A stretch of DNA of 64,000 nucleotides from Flavobacterium flevense (GCF_900142775.1 NZ_FRCC01000002.1:372001-436000), one strand, 5' to 3'; numbered from the stretch's first letter, positions 52,312 to 61,472 are shown. A program made the numbers and translations. The notes: generated from the sequence alone by a model not told the origin.

Positions 52312-52770
52312 ATGGATAACCAAGATGTAAAAATACTGTTTAAATTCTTTAGTAATGTATTAGATGAATGGACAGTAGAAACAATGTGGGCTGAAACAAT
52401 TAATGCAGAAAAAGGACTGTACAAATTATCCAACATTCCCTTTTATGCTTCTGTATCTTGTGACGATATAGTGTTTGCAGAATATGACCAAGACGAAGAA
52501 AGATTGGTTTATAGAAAAACTATTGAACATTCGGGAAATTCAACAATACAAGTTGTTGTTGTAAACAAAGAAATTCCAGCAAATGATTTACGGGAAGTTT
52601 TCAATGATTTTGGTTGTGAATCTGAAAAATTTAATGAAGGATATTTTGTAATTGAAATTCCAGCAAAAGTTGATTACACGCCAATAAGACAAAAACTTAT
52701 CGAACTTGAAGAGCAAGAGATAATTTATTATAGCGAACCTAATTTATCGAATAATCATTTTTACGAATAA
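52312..52770 (+). CDS. DUF4265-like protein
   Basis: A 152-residue soluble protein. The stretch ETMWAETINAEKGLYKLSNIPFYASVSCDDIVFAEYD fits DUF4265, where a short duplex of beta-strands is followed by the Phe-Asn-Asp helix (LREVFNDFGCES). The function is unknown; the family is often associated with immunity-like or orphan genes. It sits between scoA and scoB with spacing of 62 and 68 bp. An imperfect 18-bp direct repeat (52231-52248 and 52277-52294) lies just upstream, as if the gene had been inserted into the operon. Confidence 0.65.
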   Translation: MDNQDVKILFKFFSNVLDEWTVETMWAETINAEKGLYKLSNIPFYASVSCDDIVFAEYDQDEERLVYRKTIEHSGNSTIQVVVVNKEIPANDLREVFNDFGCESEKFNEGYFVIEIPAKVDYTPIRQKLIELEEQEIIYYSEPNLSNNHFYE

Positions 52771-52838
52771 GTATAATATAAAAACTTAATGATTCTTAAT
52801 TCTCTTAATGGTTCAAAAAACTTAAAGGATAAAAAATT

Positions 52839-53498
52839 ATGGCTTTAACAAAAGAAGATATCGCAAAACGAATTGCTCAGGAACTTAAAGACGGTTTTTA
52901 CGTCAATTTAGGGATAGGAATTCCTACGCTTGTGGCAAATTATATACCTGAAGGGATAAACGTCGAAATTCAAAGCGAAAATGGCGTTTTAGGCATGGGT
53001 CCATTTCCTTTTGAAGGAGAAGAAGACGCTGATTTAATTAATGCCGGTAAACAAACTATAACAACACTTCCCGGAGCGAGCTTCTTTGATTCGGCTATGA
53101 GTTTCGGAATGATTCGGGGACAGCATGTTGATTTAACTATTTTAGGGGCAATGGAAGTTGCCGAAAATGGTGATATCGCCAACTGGAAAATTCCCGGTAA
53201 AATGGTCAAAGGAATGGGCGGTGCAATGGATTTAGTCGCTTCAGCCGAAAATATAATTGTAGCGATGATGCACGTCAATAAAGCAGGAGAAAGCAAAATT
53301 CTCAAAAAATGTACTTTGCCATTAACAGGAGTGGGTTGCGTTAAAAAAATAGTAACTGAGTTAGCCGTTATGGAAATCACTCCCAAAGGAATTAAATTGC
53401 TCGAAAGAGCTCCGGGAGTTTCTGTAGCCTACATTGTCGCTGCTACCGAAGCAAATTTAATTATCGAAGGCGAAATTCCAGAAATGATAATCGATTAA
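52839..53498 (+). CDS. scoB: 3-oxoacid CoA-transferase subunit B (SCOT-like)
   Basis: A 219-residue beta subunit. The catalytic Glu is in SENGVLGMGPFP (about 46-57), the CoA-thioester acceptor. FDSAMSFGMIRGQHVDLTILGAMEVAENGDIANWKIPGK follows. The normal length and intact active site suggest a working enzyme together with the subunit at 51548. Confidence 0.93.
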   Translation: MALTKEDIAKRIAQELKDGFYVNLGIGIPTLVANYIPEGINVEIQSENGVLGMGPFPFEGEEDADLINAGKQTITTLPGASFFDSAMSFGMIRGQHVDLTILGAMEVAENGDIANWKIPGKMVKGMGGAMDLVASAENIIVAMMHVNKAGESKILKKCTLPLTGVGCVKKIVTELAVMEITPKGIKLLERAPGVSVAYIVAATEANLIIEGEIPEMIID

Positions 53499-53507
53499 AA
53501 AAAATTA

Positions 53508-53566
53508 ACCGCAAATTCGCAAATTTTAAATCTCAAAAACTTTGAAATAATTTGCGAATTTGCGGT
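53508..53566. repeat. Inverted repeat (ACCGCAAATTCGCAAATT arms) between convergent genes
   Basis: Perfect 18-bp arms at 53508-53525 and 53549-53566 with a 23-nt loop, between scoB and fumarase. Belongs to the family of hairpins seen at 9029 and 63180. May act as a bidirectional terminator. Confidence 0.65.
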
Positions 53567-53618
53567 AAAATATTCTTTGTGAGCTTAGCGAAAAACTTTG
53601 CGTCTTTGCGGTTAATTT

Positions 53619-55220
53619 CTACAAATTCTCAAAGAAATCGTTTCCTTTATCATCAGTAATAATAAATGCAGGAAAATCTTTTACAGTGATTTTACGAACT
53701 GCTTCCATACCTAATTCTTCAAAATCAACTACTTCTACTTTCAAAATATTATCCTGAGCCAAAATCGCCGCTGGTCCTCCGATAGAACCTAAATAGAATC
53801 CACCGTAGGTTTTACAAGAATTCATCACGTCTTTAGTTCTGTTTCCTTTGGCAAGCATTACCATACTTCCGCCGTTTTTCTGAAATTCTTCTACATACAC
53901 GTCCATACGTCCGGCAGTTGTTGGTCCAAAACTTCCCGATGGCATTCCGTCCGGAGTTTTAGCCGGTCCAGCGTAATATACCGGGTGATTCTTAAAATAT
54001 TCCGGCATTGGTTTACCGACATCTAATAATTCTTTGATTTTAGCATGTGCAATATCACGGGCTACAATTAAGGTTCCGTTTAATTTCAAACGTGTTTTGA
54101 TAGGGTATTGCGATAATTTTTTAAGAATATCAGCCATCGGTTGGTTCAAATCAATCTCCACTGCTGGTTCCAAATGTGGTGGCGTTGCAGGTAACAAACG
54201 TTTTGGGTTTACTTCCAATTGCTCAACGAAAATTCCGTCTTTGGTAATTTTACCTTTGATGTTTCTGTCCGCAGAACAGGAAACGCCTAATCCTACCGGG
54301 CAAGAAGCGGCGTGACGCGGCAAACGGATGACACGAACATCATGCGTGAAATATTTTCCTCCAAATTGTGCTCCAATGGCACTTTCCTGGCAAATTTGCT
54401 GTACTCTTTTTTCCCATTCTAAATCACGGAAAGCCTGACCAGACATATTTCCGGTTGTAGGTAAATGGTCAAAATATCCTGCAGATGCTTTTTTAACGGC
54501 TGCTAAATTGGCTTCGGCAGAAGTTCCTCCGATAACAAAAGCCAGGTGATACGGTGGACAAGCCGAAGTTCCTAAATCCATGATTTTTGCACGAATAAAG
54601 GCATCCATTGATTTCTCATTCAACAAGGATTTTGTTTGTTGGTACAAATACGTTTTGTTTGCTGAACCGCCACCTTTTGCTAAAAACAAGAACTCATAAG
54701 AAGCTCCTTTTTTCGAATAAATATCAATCTGTGCCGGAAGATTAGAACCTGAATTCTTTTCTTCAAACATGCTGATAGGTACAATCTGTGAATAACGAAG
54801 GTTTCTTTCCTGATAGGTGTTAAAAATCCCTTTAGAAAGCCATTCAGCATCATCGACACCTGTATATACATTTTCCCCTTTTTTAGCCATTACAATCGCT
54901 GTTCCGGTATCCTGGCAGGAAGGTAATTCACCTTCAACAGCTACGGCGGCATTTTGTAATAAATTATAAGCAACAAAACGATCGTTATCCGTTGCTTCAG
55001 GATCGTCCAGAATAGCTCTTAATTTTTCAAGATGCGATGTTCGCAACATAAAAGAAACGTCTTTCATCGCTTCTTGAGAAAGCAATTCCAAACCTTTTGG
55101 GTCAACGGTCAGGATTTCTCTATCGCCTAGTTTTTCAATTTTTACGTAATCAGAAGTGATTTTGCGGTATTGGGTATCGTCTTTTAAAATTGGATAAGGA
55201 TCCTGATATATAAAGTCCAT
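53619..55220 (-). CDS. Class I fumarate hydratase
   Basis: A 533-residue iron-sulfur fumarase (FumA/FumB type), interconverting fumarate and malate in the TCA cycle. [11 protein letters not shown] holds the first cluster Cys; [16 protein letters not shown] and [18 protein letters not shown] contain further Cys and substrate residues. The C-terminal swivelling part ([33 protein letters not shown]) is intact. The ATG at 55220 is chosen because the -7 promoter lies just upstream; an alternative TTG at 55241 overlaps that promoter. Confidence 0.94.
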   Translation of the reverse strand: MDFIYQDPYPILKDDTQYRKITSDYVKIEKLGDREILTVDPKGLELLSQEAMKDVSFMLRTSHLEKLRAILDDPEATDNDRFVAYNLLQNAAVAVEGELPSCQDTGTAIVMAKKGENVYTGVDDAEWLSKGIFNTYQERNLRYSQIVPISMFEEKNSGSNLPAQIDIYSKKGASYEFLFLAKGGGSANKTYLYQQTKSLLNEKSMDAFIRAKIMDLGTSACPPYHLAFVIGGTSAEANLAAVKKASAGYFDHLPTTGNMSGQAFRDLEWEKRVQQICQESAIGAQFGGKYFTHDVRVIRLPRHAASCPVGLGVSCSADRNIKGKITKDGIFVEQLEVNPKRLLPATPPHLEPAVEIDLNQPMADILKKLSQYPIKTRLKLNGTLIVARDIAHAKIKELLDVGKPMPEYFKNHPVYYAGPAKTPDGMPSGSFGPTTAGRMDVYVEEFQKNGGSMVMLAKGNRTKDVMNSCKTYGGFYLGSIGGPAAILAQDNILKVEVVDFEELGMEAVRKITVKDFPAFIITDDKGNDFFENL

Positions 55221-55238
55221 GGGTATTTTATTTTTTGG

Positions 55239-55266
55239 CAAAGATAAAAAATATTTGCCGCAGCAA
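55239..55266 (-). promoter_or_regulatory. Promoter for fumarase (TTG - 17 bp - TATCTTTG)
   Basis: On the minus strand TTG (55264-55266), exactly 17 bp, then TATCTTTG (55239-55246): the best match to the Bacteroidota promoter in the window, 18 bp before the ATG. Confidence 0.7.
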
Positions 55267-55390
55267 TTGTTTTTGCCGGATTGGATTATTACTAAAAAAC
55301 ACTTTTTTTGTTAAAATCAACCCTCAAAAAAAATCTGATTTGCTGATTAATAACTCAAAAAAGTGTTTCTCTAAAAAGGGAAGCTGATTT

Positions 55391-55462
55391 TTAGCTCAGT
55401 AAACTGGTAACTAAAAATAGAATCACTAACCCTATGGCGATGTATTTGGTATATTTTGACAT
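55391..55462 (-). CDS. 23-residue membrane peptide, copy 1
   Basis: The minus strand encodes a 23-residue peptide with a short basic/aromatic head (MSKYTKY), then one hydrophobic helix (IAIGLVILFLVTSLLS), long enough to span or dip into the membrane. It begins 14 bp after the stop of the FKBP gene, so it is probably co-transcribed. It is a near copy of the gene at 55963-56034: 13 of 72 bases differ, but only one amino acid (Val13/Leu13). That pattern is strong evidence for selection on the peptide. Too short for family assignment; function unknown. Confidence 0.8.
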   Translation of the reverse strand: MSKYTKYIAIGLVILFLVTSLLS

Positions 55463-55476
55463 TTTTTTATGTGTTT

Positions 55477-55947
55477 TTAATTAACTGAAATGAGTTTAAC
55501 ATCAAAGATTAAAACAGAACCACCAGGAATTCCCCTGTAATTGAAACTGCCGTAACCTAAATGAGAAGGTACTAATAAAATACCGCTTCCACCTTCTTTA
55601 AAAAGCGGAATTCCTTCTTTCCATCCTCTTATTACGTTTTGTAAGCTAAATGAAACACCTGATTCTGAACTTTGGTCAAAAACCTTTTTGTTGCTGTAAA
55701 AACCTTTGTAGGCTACAGTAACATTTGAATTTGCCGTAGGCTGTTTACCCGTTCCTTGTTCCTCAATAACATAATACAAACCGGATTCAGTTTTTATAGC
55801 GGTAAGATCATTTTCTTCAATATAGGCTTTAATTTCATTATCGTTTTGAATGGTATAATCTATTGGTTCTGTGGGCTGTTGTTCAGGATCATCAATACTG
55901 CAAGATGTAAAAAGAACGGTTAGAATAACTAAAAAAGAGTATTTCAT
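55477..55947 (-). CDS. FKBP-type peptidyl-prolyl isomerase lipoprotein
   Basis: A 156-residue protein with a signal and lipobox VLFTSC (Cys16), an acidic spacer, and an FKBP domain (about 55-155): VTVAYKGFYSNKKVFDQSSE, VIRGWKEGIPLFKEGGSGILLVPSHLGYG, GSVLIFDVKLISV. Catalytic aromatic residues are present. It would act on folding of periplasmic or outer-membrane proteins. Some flavobacterial FKBP lipoproteins (GldI) are needed for gliding; this one cannot be assigned to GldI from sequence alone. It lies between two 23-residue peptide genes, 15 and 14 bp away. Confidence 0.9.
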   Translation of the reverse strand: MKYSFLVILTVLFTSCSIDDPEQQPTEPIDYTIQNDNEIKAYIEENDLTAIKTESGLYYVIEEQGTGKQPTANSNVTVAYKGFYSNKKVFDQSSESGVSFSLQNVIRGWKEGIPLFKEGGSGILLVPSHLGYGSFNYRGIPGGSVLIFDVKLISVN

Positions 55948-55962
55948 AATGGAATTAATTTT

Positions 55963-56034
55963 TTAAGATAACAAGCTGGTAACTAAAAATAAAATCAGTA
56001 ATCCTATGGCGATGTACTTTGTGTATTTTGACAT
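55963..56034 (-). CDS. 23-residue membrane peptide, copy 2
   Basis: The same peptide as copy 1 except Leu for Val at position 13 (IAIGLLILFLVTSLLS). It precedes the FKBP gene by 15 bp on the same strand. Ten of 23 codons differ from copy 1 and nine of these are silent. The 4 bases before the ATG (AAAA in both) are similar but no Shine-Dalgarno is seen. The pair flanks the FKBP gene like bookends, suggesting a duplication with the isomerase between. Confidence 0.8.
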   Translation of the reverse strand: MSKYTKYIAIGLLILFLVTSLLS

Positions 56035-56151
56035 TTTTTAATTGGTTTAATGGTTAATAATTTGTCGTTTTTTCAATAATTCAAAAGAATGAAAAATAGA
56101 TTAAAAAACCTAGAATTATTATAACATTGAGAAAACAATTCATTTATATTA

Positions 56152-56400
56152 CAACGGATAAATTTCGTTGCTAGAATTTTTCCATTTATTGGTCAACGGA
56201 TTAAAATTTATTGTAACGATTTTGTCGTTCCTCCGTCAACGGATAAATTTCGTTGCTATAATTTTTCCTTTCTTCGTCAACGGATTAAAATTTATTGTAA
56301 CAATTTTGTCGTTCTTCCGTCAACGGATAAATTTCGGTGCTATAATTTTTCGTTTTTTCGTCAACGGATTAAAATCCGTTGCTACAATATTTGTCGTTCC
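56152..56400. repeat. REP-type array I: 84-bp tandem repeat, three units
   Basis: CAACGGATAAATTTC units start at 56152, 56237 and 56321; CAACGGATTAAAAT units at 56194, 56278 and 56362. The period is 84-85 bp. The last unit contains the perfect palindrome CAACGGATTAAAATCCGTTG; the earlier ones are imperfect. The palindrome recurs at 57325-57344, beyond the transposase. Confidence 0.85.
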
Positions 56401-56764
56401 TACGGAACTTTTAAATTTCATAGAGCCATTGGCTCGGTATATTTTGTAAGGCTGTAATTTAGTCCGGTTAGTTGTTACAATATTAGTCGTTCCTACGGAA
56501 CTTTTAATTTCATAGAGCCATTGGCTCGGTATATTTTGTAAGGCTGTAATTTAGTCCGGTTAGTTGTTACAATATTTGTCGTTCCTACGGAACTTTTAAT
56601 TTCATAGAGCCATCGGCTCGGTATATTTTGTAAGGCTGTAATTTAGACCGGTTAGTTGCTACAATATTTGTCGTTCCTACGGAACTTTTAAATTTCATAG
56701 AGCCATTGGCTCGGAACATATTGTAAGGCTGGACTTCAGTCCAGTTTTAAAATCTATCAACTGA
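56395..56764. repeat. REP-type array II: 92-bp repeat with three hairpins per unit
   Basis: CGTTCCTACGGAAC units start at 56395, 56488, 56580 and 56672 (93, 92 and 92 bp apart). Each holds three palindromes: GTTCC-TAC-GGAAC, GAGCC-ATT-GGCTC, and a weaker one near GGCTG...AGTCC that in the last unit is perfect (CTGGACT-TC-AGTCCAG). The same hairpins occur to the right of the transposase. Confidence 0.85.
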
Positions 56765-56785
56765 ATAAAGAGCCATAGGCTCGGT

Positions 56786-57247
56786 TCATATTAATGACTC
56801 AAATACATATCTTTCATCAAATGGTATTTCGAATTTATCTAAAAATGCTAAATATTCTTCTTTGAAAGTTTGCTTTTTATGATGCTCTTCTTGATTAAGA
56901 ATATATTTATAGACCACATTAATTTGCGAATGTCCATAAGAAAAAACACCATAACCTTCTTGCCATTCAAATCTTGATTTAGTCAAATGATGGTCATTAA
57001 TATATTTTGATGATTTTGCTTTTACAGTTTTCATTAATTCCGAAATTGAAATGCTAGGTTTAAGACCTATAAAACAGTGAACATGATCTTCAACACCATT
57101 TACAATAATAGTTTTACAACCCGTTTCGTTTATTAAATTACCAATTACACCAAATAATATAGATTTCCATTCATTAGCAATAACAGCATCGCGGTATTTT
57201 ACCGCAAAAACAACCTGGATGTGTACTTGATGATAGGTATTTGCCAT
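56786..57247 (-). mobile_element. IS200/IS605-like (RAYT-type) Y1 transposase
   Basis: A 153-residue single-strand transposase of the Y1 family. The metal-binding HUH motif is DHVHCF (His55, His57). The catalytic Tyr is Y115 in VVYKYILNQEEHHKKQTF. The length matches IS200-type TnpA. It lies between REP arrays I/II on one side and the same palindromes at 57286-57371 on the other, as expected for a REP-associated tyrosine transposase acting on hairpins. No TnpB is present. Confidence 0.88.
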
Positions 57248-57285
57248 TTGATTTTAACGTTTTGAATCTGTAGCTAAAAATGTTC

Positions 57286-57425
57286 CGTTCCTACGGAACT
57301 CCATTTCATAATTTTATATCTCATCAACGGATTAAAATCCGTTGCTACAATAGTATTCGTTCCTACGGAACTCTCACATTTGATACATTCACAAAACCAT
57401 CGTCTCGGTAAATTTTGTAGCAACG
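57286..57425. repeat. REP palindromes on the right side of the transposase
   Basis: CGTTCCTACGGAAC at 57286-57299 and 57358-57371, CAACGGATTAAAATCCGTTG at 57325-57344, and a degraded CAACGGTTG at 57421. One copy each of the two array types; the left side has several. Confidence 0.8.
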
Positions 57426-57448
57426 GTTGTAAACAAAAACAATTCGAT

Positions 57449-58888
57449 TTAAAAAAACCAGCTCGCCACAAAAATCGCTGTAATCACACAAATTAAATCA
57501 ACTAATAGCATGATAGGTAAGGCATATCGGGTGTTTTTTATGTTTACAGAACCAAAGTACACCGCAATAACGTAGAACGTACTTTCGGCACTACATTGAA
57601 AAATACTACTCAGTCTTCCGGTGAGAGAATCGGCGCCAAAGGTATTCATGGAATCAATCAAAAATCCTCTCGATCCTGCTGAACTAAACGGTCTTAACAT
57701 CGCTACAGGTAAAGCATCTGTAATTTGTTTATTGACACCCATATTCGAAAAAATAAATGCTATCCAATTGCTGATGATTTCAAACAAACCACTATTTCGG
57801 AATAACGAAATAGCCACTAACATCCCTAAAACATATGGAAAAATAACAACGCCCGTTTTCACACCGTTATTCGCTCCCACAACAAAAGCATCAAAAACAG
57901 TCGTATTGGCTTCGGCAAATTTTTTCTCCTTGAAAAAGGAAAAGATTAAAGTAAAGACAATAATTGCTACTAAGATTAATGCTGAAAGATTGGACGTAAA
58001 ATAGTTTTTACCTATTAAATCCAAATGATTCACATACATCAGAAGTCCGATAATGGCTGCAATCAATGTGATTAAGGCCAATACCAAAGAAGCACTTTTG
58101 AAATTGATTTTTTGTTTGATTCCAACAATTAAAAAAGCGGCAATTGTACCAATAAAAGAAGTAATGATACAAGGTAACATCACATCAGCAGGATTTGCCG
58201 CACCAGCTGCCGCGCGATATCCAATAATCGAAGTCGCAATTAAGGTCAGTCCCGAAGCATGCAAACACATGAACATGATTTGGGCATCACTGGCTCTGTC
58301 TTTTTCGGGATTGAGTTCTTGTAAACTCTCCATGGCTTTAAGTCCAAAAGGTGTTGCAGCCGAATCCAGTCCCAGGAAATTTGCAGCAAAATTTAAGGTC
58401 ATGTACGATATCGACGGATGATTTTTAGGAATAGTTGGAAACACTTTTACAAATACGGGACTCAAAACAACAGCCAGTTTTCCGGATGCTCCCGAGATGA
58501 TTAAAAGCTCCATCAAGCCACAGAAAAAAGCCAGATAAGCAATAAGAGGCAGTATTAAATCAACTAAAGTGCTTTTACAAGTAGGCAATAATCCATCCGA
58601 TTTTTGTACTCCGCTGTAAACTTTAACCGTTTTAGCAGAATAAACATAAGTAGTATCCGGATTCGAGGGATTATTGTTGATTACCATCGTTTTATCAGGA
58701 GCTTTTTCGATGCTGTCTTTTATAAAAACAGGCAATTGATCGATGTATTTTTCAGAAATTAAAATAGGTTCATCTTTCGTGCCATTTAGCACATGATCAA
58801 TGGTGTAGCTGTTTCCAGTAAATAAACTCACCACAATAAAAACAATTGATGAAATAAAGATCACCAACCAAAATCTACTTAATACCAT
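57449..58888 (-). CDS. Nucleoside recognition domain (SpmA-SpmB fusion) membrane protein
   Basis: A 479-residue protein with about ten transmembrane helices. It carries two Gate-type domains that correspond to spore maturation proteins A and B joined together: LNFAANFLGLDSAATPFGLKAMESL (first) and PVAMLRPFSSAGSRGFLIDSMNTFG (second). An N-terminal soluble loop (about 28-105) is unusual. In non-spore-formers it is a conserved inner-membrane protein, possibly a transporter; function unknown. Confidence 0.87.
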   Translation of the reverse strand: MVLSRFWLVIFISSIVFIVVSLFTGNSYTIDHVLNGTKDEPILISEKYIDQLPVFIKDSIEKAPDKTMVINNNPSNPDTTYVYSAKTVKVYSGVQKSDGLLPTCKSTLVDLILPLIAYLAFFCGLMELLIISGASGKLAVVLSPVFVKVFPTIPKNHPSISYMTLNFAANFLGLDSAATPFGLKAMESLQELNPEKDRASDAQIMFMCLHASGLTLIATSIIGYRAAAGAANPADVMLPCIITSFIGTIAAFLIVGIKQKINFKSASLVLALITLIAAIIGLLMYVNHLDLIGKNYFTSNLSALILVAIIVFTLIFSFFKEKKFAEANTTVFDAFVVGANNGVKTGVVIFPYVLGMLVAISLFRNSGLFEIISNWIAFIFSNMGVNKQITDALPVAMLRPFSSAGSRGFLIDSMNTFGADSLTGRLSSIFQCSAESTFYVIAVYFGSVNIKNTRYALPIMLLVDLICVITAIFVASWFF

Positions 58889-58992
58889 AATTTATTAATT
58901 TTTGTAAATGTAAATATTTAACCGCAAAGTTCACAAAGGGTTTTCGCAAAGAGCACTAAATATTGATAACCGCAGATTCGCAGATTATTTTA

Positions 58993-59706
58993 TTACACAT
59001 GAATAATCTCCTCCTCAATCAACAAATCTTCTCTTCTCAGGCGAAGGAAAATCTGTGCTACGGCAATAGTGTCTTTTTCGCAATAGGTTATAATTCGATC
59101 GATATCTTTGTCTACATAAAAAACGTGTCCTACCTGACTGCCGTCGATATCACCTTTAGAAGAAGGGATTCCCAGTACTTTGCACATCAGTTTTAAAGAA
59201 GTATAATGTTTGTAATCGCCAAATTTCCATAATTCTAACGTATCCAAATGTGGAATTTCCCAAGGTTTTTTTCCAAATAAATTCAGCTTGTCCGGAATAG
59301 GAACCTGATTAATAATCATACGTCTTGCCATAAACGGAATGTCAAATTCCTTAGCATTATGTCCGCACAAGACATGTTGCGGTCCGTTGAAATGATTGTT
59401 TAATAAATCGCTGAAGTCTTTCAGAATTTTTTTTTCTTCTCCAAAAAAAGAAGTCACCCTAAAGTTCCGAATGTCATTTTTATTGGCAAAAAAACCAACA
59501 GAGATACAGACAATTTTACCAAACTCAGCCCAAATTCCGGCACGATCATAAAATTCTTCAGCAGAATAATCATCTTTACGCTGGTATTGCGTTTTTTGCT
59601 CATAGAGGGATTTCATTTCATCATCTAATGAATTGAAATCTTCCGCTTCAGGAACCGTTTCAATATCTAAGAAAAGGATGTTGTTGAGGTTTATTTTTTC
59701 TATCAT
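58993..59706 (-). CDS. 3'-5' exonuclease (DNA polymerase B-like, DEDD)
   Basis: A 237-residue protein. The exonuclease motifs are ILFLDIETVPE (Asp14, Glu16), HVLCGHNAKEFDIPFMARRM (ExoII) and ITYCEKDTIAVAQIFL (ExoIII). This is the predicted 3'-5' exonuclease related to PolB proofreading domains, without a polymerase. Possibly acts in repair or RNA turnover. It ends 104 bp after SpmAB; 58918-58987 between them holds CCGCAAAG-type simple repeats. It follows the serine hydrolase gene by 3 bp. Confidence 0.85.
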   Translation of the reverse strand: MIEKINLNNILFLDIETVPEAEDFNSLDDEMKSLYEQKTQYQRKDDYSAEEFYDRAGIWAEFGKIVCISVGFFANKNDIRNFRVTSFFGEEKKILKDFSDLLNNHFNGPQHVLCGHNAKEFDIPFMARRMIINQVPIPDKLNLFGKKPWEIPHLDTLELWKFGDYKHYTSLKLMCKVLGIPSSKGDIDGSQVGHVFYVDKDIDRIITYCEKDTIAVAQIFLRLRREDLLIEEEIIHV

Positions 59707-59709
59707 GTC

Positions 59710-60870
59710 TTATTTGTTGGTTTGTTGAAGCATTTTATAGCTTTCTTCTAAGTAAATATTGAAATCCTCTCTGTGTGGCGAACCGTTTGTACTGGGTTTA
59801 CCGTGATGTCCCAGCCTTACAATAATCAAATCATCTTCAGGAACTACAATTACATATTGCCCTAAATGACCGCGCATAGAAAATACTTTTTTGTTCTGAA
59901 AATTGCTTAACCACCAGCCGTAACCATATTGGGGAGAAATCTCAAATCGAGGATTTACTGATTTGGAAACAAAAGCGCTATCCAGAATTTGTTTTCCGTT
60001 CCATTTCCCATGTTGCAAATACAGTTTGCCAAAACGGGCAAAATCTCTGGCATTACTGGCAATGCAGCAATATGCTTTTACCATTCCGTTTTCACTATCT
60101 GTTTGCCAGAGCGCGTCACTTTCGGCTCCCATAGGTTTCCAAAAAGATTGGGAAACATAATCAGCAAGGCTTTTCGCTGTCGCTTTTTCAATACACATGG
60201 CTAAAAGTTGGGTATTTCCACTCAGGTATTGGAATGATTTTCCCGGTTCTTCGATGCCTTTTAAACCCAGAATAACTCCTTTTAGATTATCATCAAAATA
60301 CGCGCGGGTGGTTATTGAAAACGGACTGTAGTAAGACTCATCCCAGTCTAATCCCGAAGCCATGGAAGCTAAATCACCTACGGTCATAGTTGCGGTTTTT
60401 CCGTTTTTAAATTCAGGAAAGAAATCAGAAACTTGCTGGTCTAAACTTTTAATTTTTCCTTCCATAATGGCTTTTCCCAATGCAGCCGAAACAATACTTT
60501 TGGCCATCGAAAAAGAATTGGATTTAGAATCTTTGGAGTAATTATCATAATAACTTTCGTGACGGATGCTATCGTTTTTTATGATTAAAAAAGCAACTGT
60601 ACCAATCTCTTTATGTAAATTTTCAAGTTTTTCGGTGGCTTTAATTTGGTTGTAATTTTGGGCAATTTTCCAGGGTTGTGCAACGGTACTTTTGGCAATT
60701 GTTCTGTTATCAAAGTATTTATAATCGTCTAAAAATGCTGTTTTATGTCCGTTTAAATAAGTTACCCGTACGGCTTTTAATAAATAATCAATGTTGAAAA
60801 CATAGAAAACAATTTCTATAATAAGTATCAAAGTAATCAATCCGATTAAGAGTCTTTTTAGCCATTTCAT
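59710..60870 (-). CDS. Serine hydrolase, beta-lactamase class C-like
   Basis: A 386-residue exported or membrane-anchored hydrolase. One N-terminal hydrophobic segment (about 5-28), then a beta-lactamase/D,D-peptidase fold: active site SMAK (Ser121, Lys124) in NSFSMAKSIVSAAL, Tyr-type motif YLSGN in SFQYLSGNTQ, and a late MRGHLGQYVIVVPEDDL. The substrate could be a peptidoglycan peptide or an ester; beta-lactam resistance cannot be inferred. It is part of a minus-strand run with the exonuclease. Confidence 0.85.
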   Translation of the reverse strand: MKWLKRLLIGLITLILIIEIVFYVFNIDYLLKAVRVTYLNGHKTAFLDDYKYFDNRTIAKSTVAQPWKIAQNYNQIKATEKLENLHKEIGTVAFLIIKNDSIRHESYYDNYSKDSKSNSFSMAKSIVSAALGKAIMEGKIKSLDQQVSDFFPEFKNGKTATMTVGDLASMASGLDWDESYYSPFSITTRAYFDDNLKGVILGLKGIEEPGKSFQYLSGNTQLLAMCIEKATAKSLADYVSQSFWKPMGAESDALWQTDSENGMVKAYCCIASNARDFARFGKLYLQHGKWNGKQILDSAFVSKSVNPRFEISPQYGYGWWLSNFQNKKVFSMRGHLGQYVIVVPEDDLIIVRLGHHGKPSTNGSPHREDFNIYLEESYKMLQQTNK

Positions 60871-60940
60871 GTTGTAATGCTTTAGGATTCAGTACGAATT
60901 TACGTAAATTTAGTTTTGCTTTTAAGACGTTTGTTGTTTT

Positions 60941-61411
60941 CTAGAACAAACTTTGTTGGTTGGTAGGATTTTCATGTTCCAATAACCATTTTTTTCGCCA
61001 CAATCCTCCGGCATAACCCGTTAAGGAACCATCAGTACCAATAACCCGATGACAAGGAACCACAATCCAAAGCGGATTTTTCCCATTGGCGGAAGCCACA
61101 GCACGAATAGCTTTGACATCGCCTAATTTTTTGGATAAATCCATATAACTACAGGTTTTTCCAAACGGAATTTCGAGTAATGCCTGCCAGACTTTTTGCT
61201 GAAATTCAGTGCCCTGCGGATTCATTTTAAAAGTGAAATCAGTTCTTTTTGCTTCGAAATAGTCTCTTAATTGCGCAACAGCTTCTTGTAAAACGGCAGG
61301 AATTTCGGAACTAATTTCGCCTTCATCAGTAATCGAAATTATTGAAATTCCATTTTCATCACCTTTAATTTCAGCAATTCCTAAAGGGGTTTTGAAGTAT
61401 GAAGTTTCCAT
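60941..61411 (-). CDS. ogt: Methylated-DNA--protein-cysteine methyltransferase
   Basis: A 156-residue suicide repair protein that takes methyl groups from O6-methylguanine. The acceptor Cys120 is in WIVVPCHRVIG; the helix-turn-helix FGKTCSYMDLSKKLGDVKAIRAVASANGKNP is normal. The ATG at 61411 (METSYFKTPLG) gives a common length; an upstream ORF extension from 61456 lacks conservation. Ends 70 bp from the serine hydrolase gene. The symbol is by family (Ogt/AdaB type). Confidence 0.92.
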   Translation of the reverse strand: METSYFKTPLGIAEIKGDENGISIISITDEGEISSEIPAVLQEAVAQLRDYFEAKRTDFTFKMNPQGTEFQQKVWQALLEIPFGKTCSYMDLSKKLGDVKAIRAVASANGKNPLWIVVPCHRVIGTDGSLTGYAGGLWRKKWLLEHENPTNQQSLF

Positions 61412-61472
61412 TCTGTATGTGTTGAGTTTAACGCAAAATACATAAAGTTTTTGCAAGGATCACAAAGAAATA

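Noticed and set aside
56168..56449. Open frame of 93 codons on the plus strand in REP array I
   Set aside because: Its repeated residues only mirror the 84-bp repeat, it has no family features, and it is read across palindromes.
56152..56764. Possible CRISPR array
   Set aside because: Periods of 84 and 92 bp contain nearly the same sequence throughout, with no unique spacers and no cas genes; internal palindromes and the nearby Y1 transposase fit REP elements.
57621..58421. Two plus-strand open frames inside SpmAB
   Set aside because: They are antisense to hydrophobic coding sequence whose reverse complement is often open; no conserved motifs.
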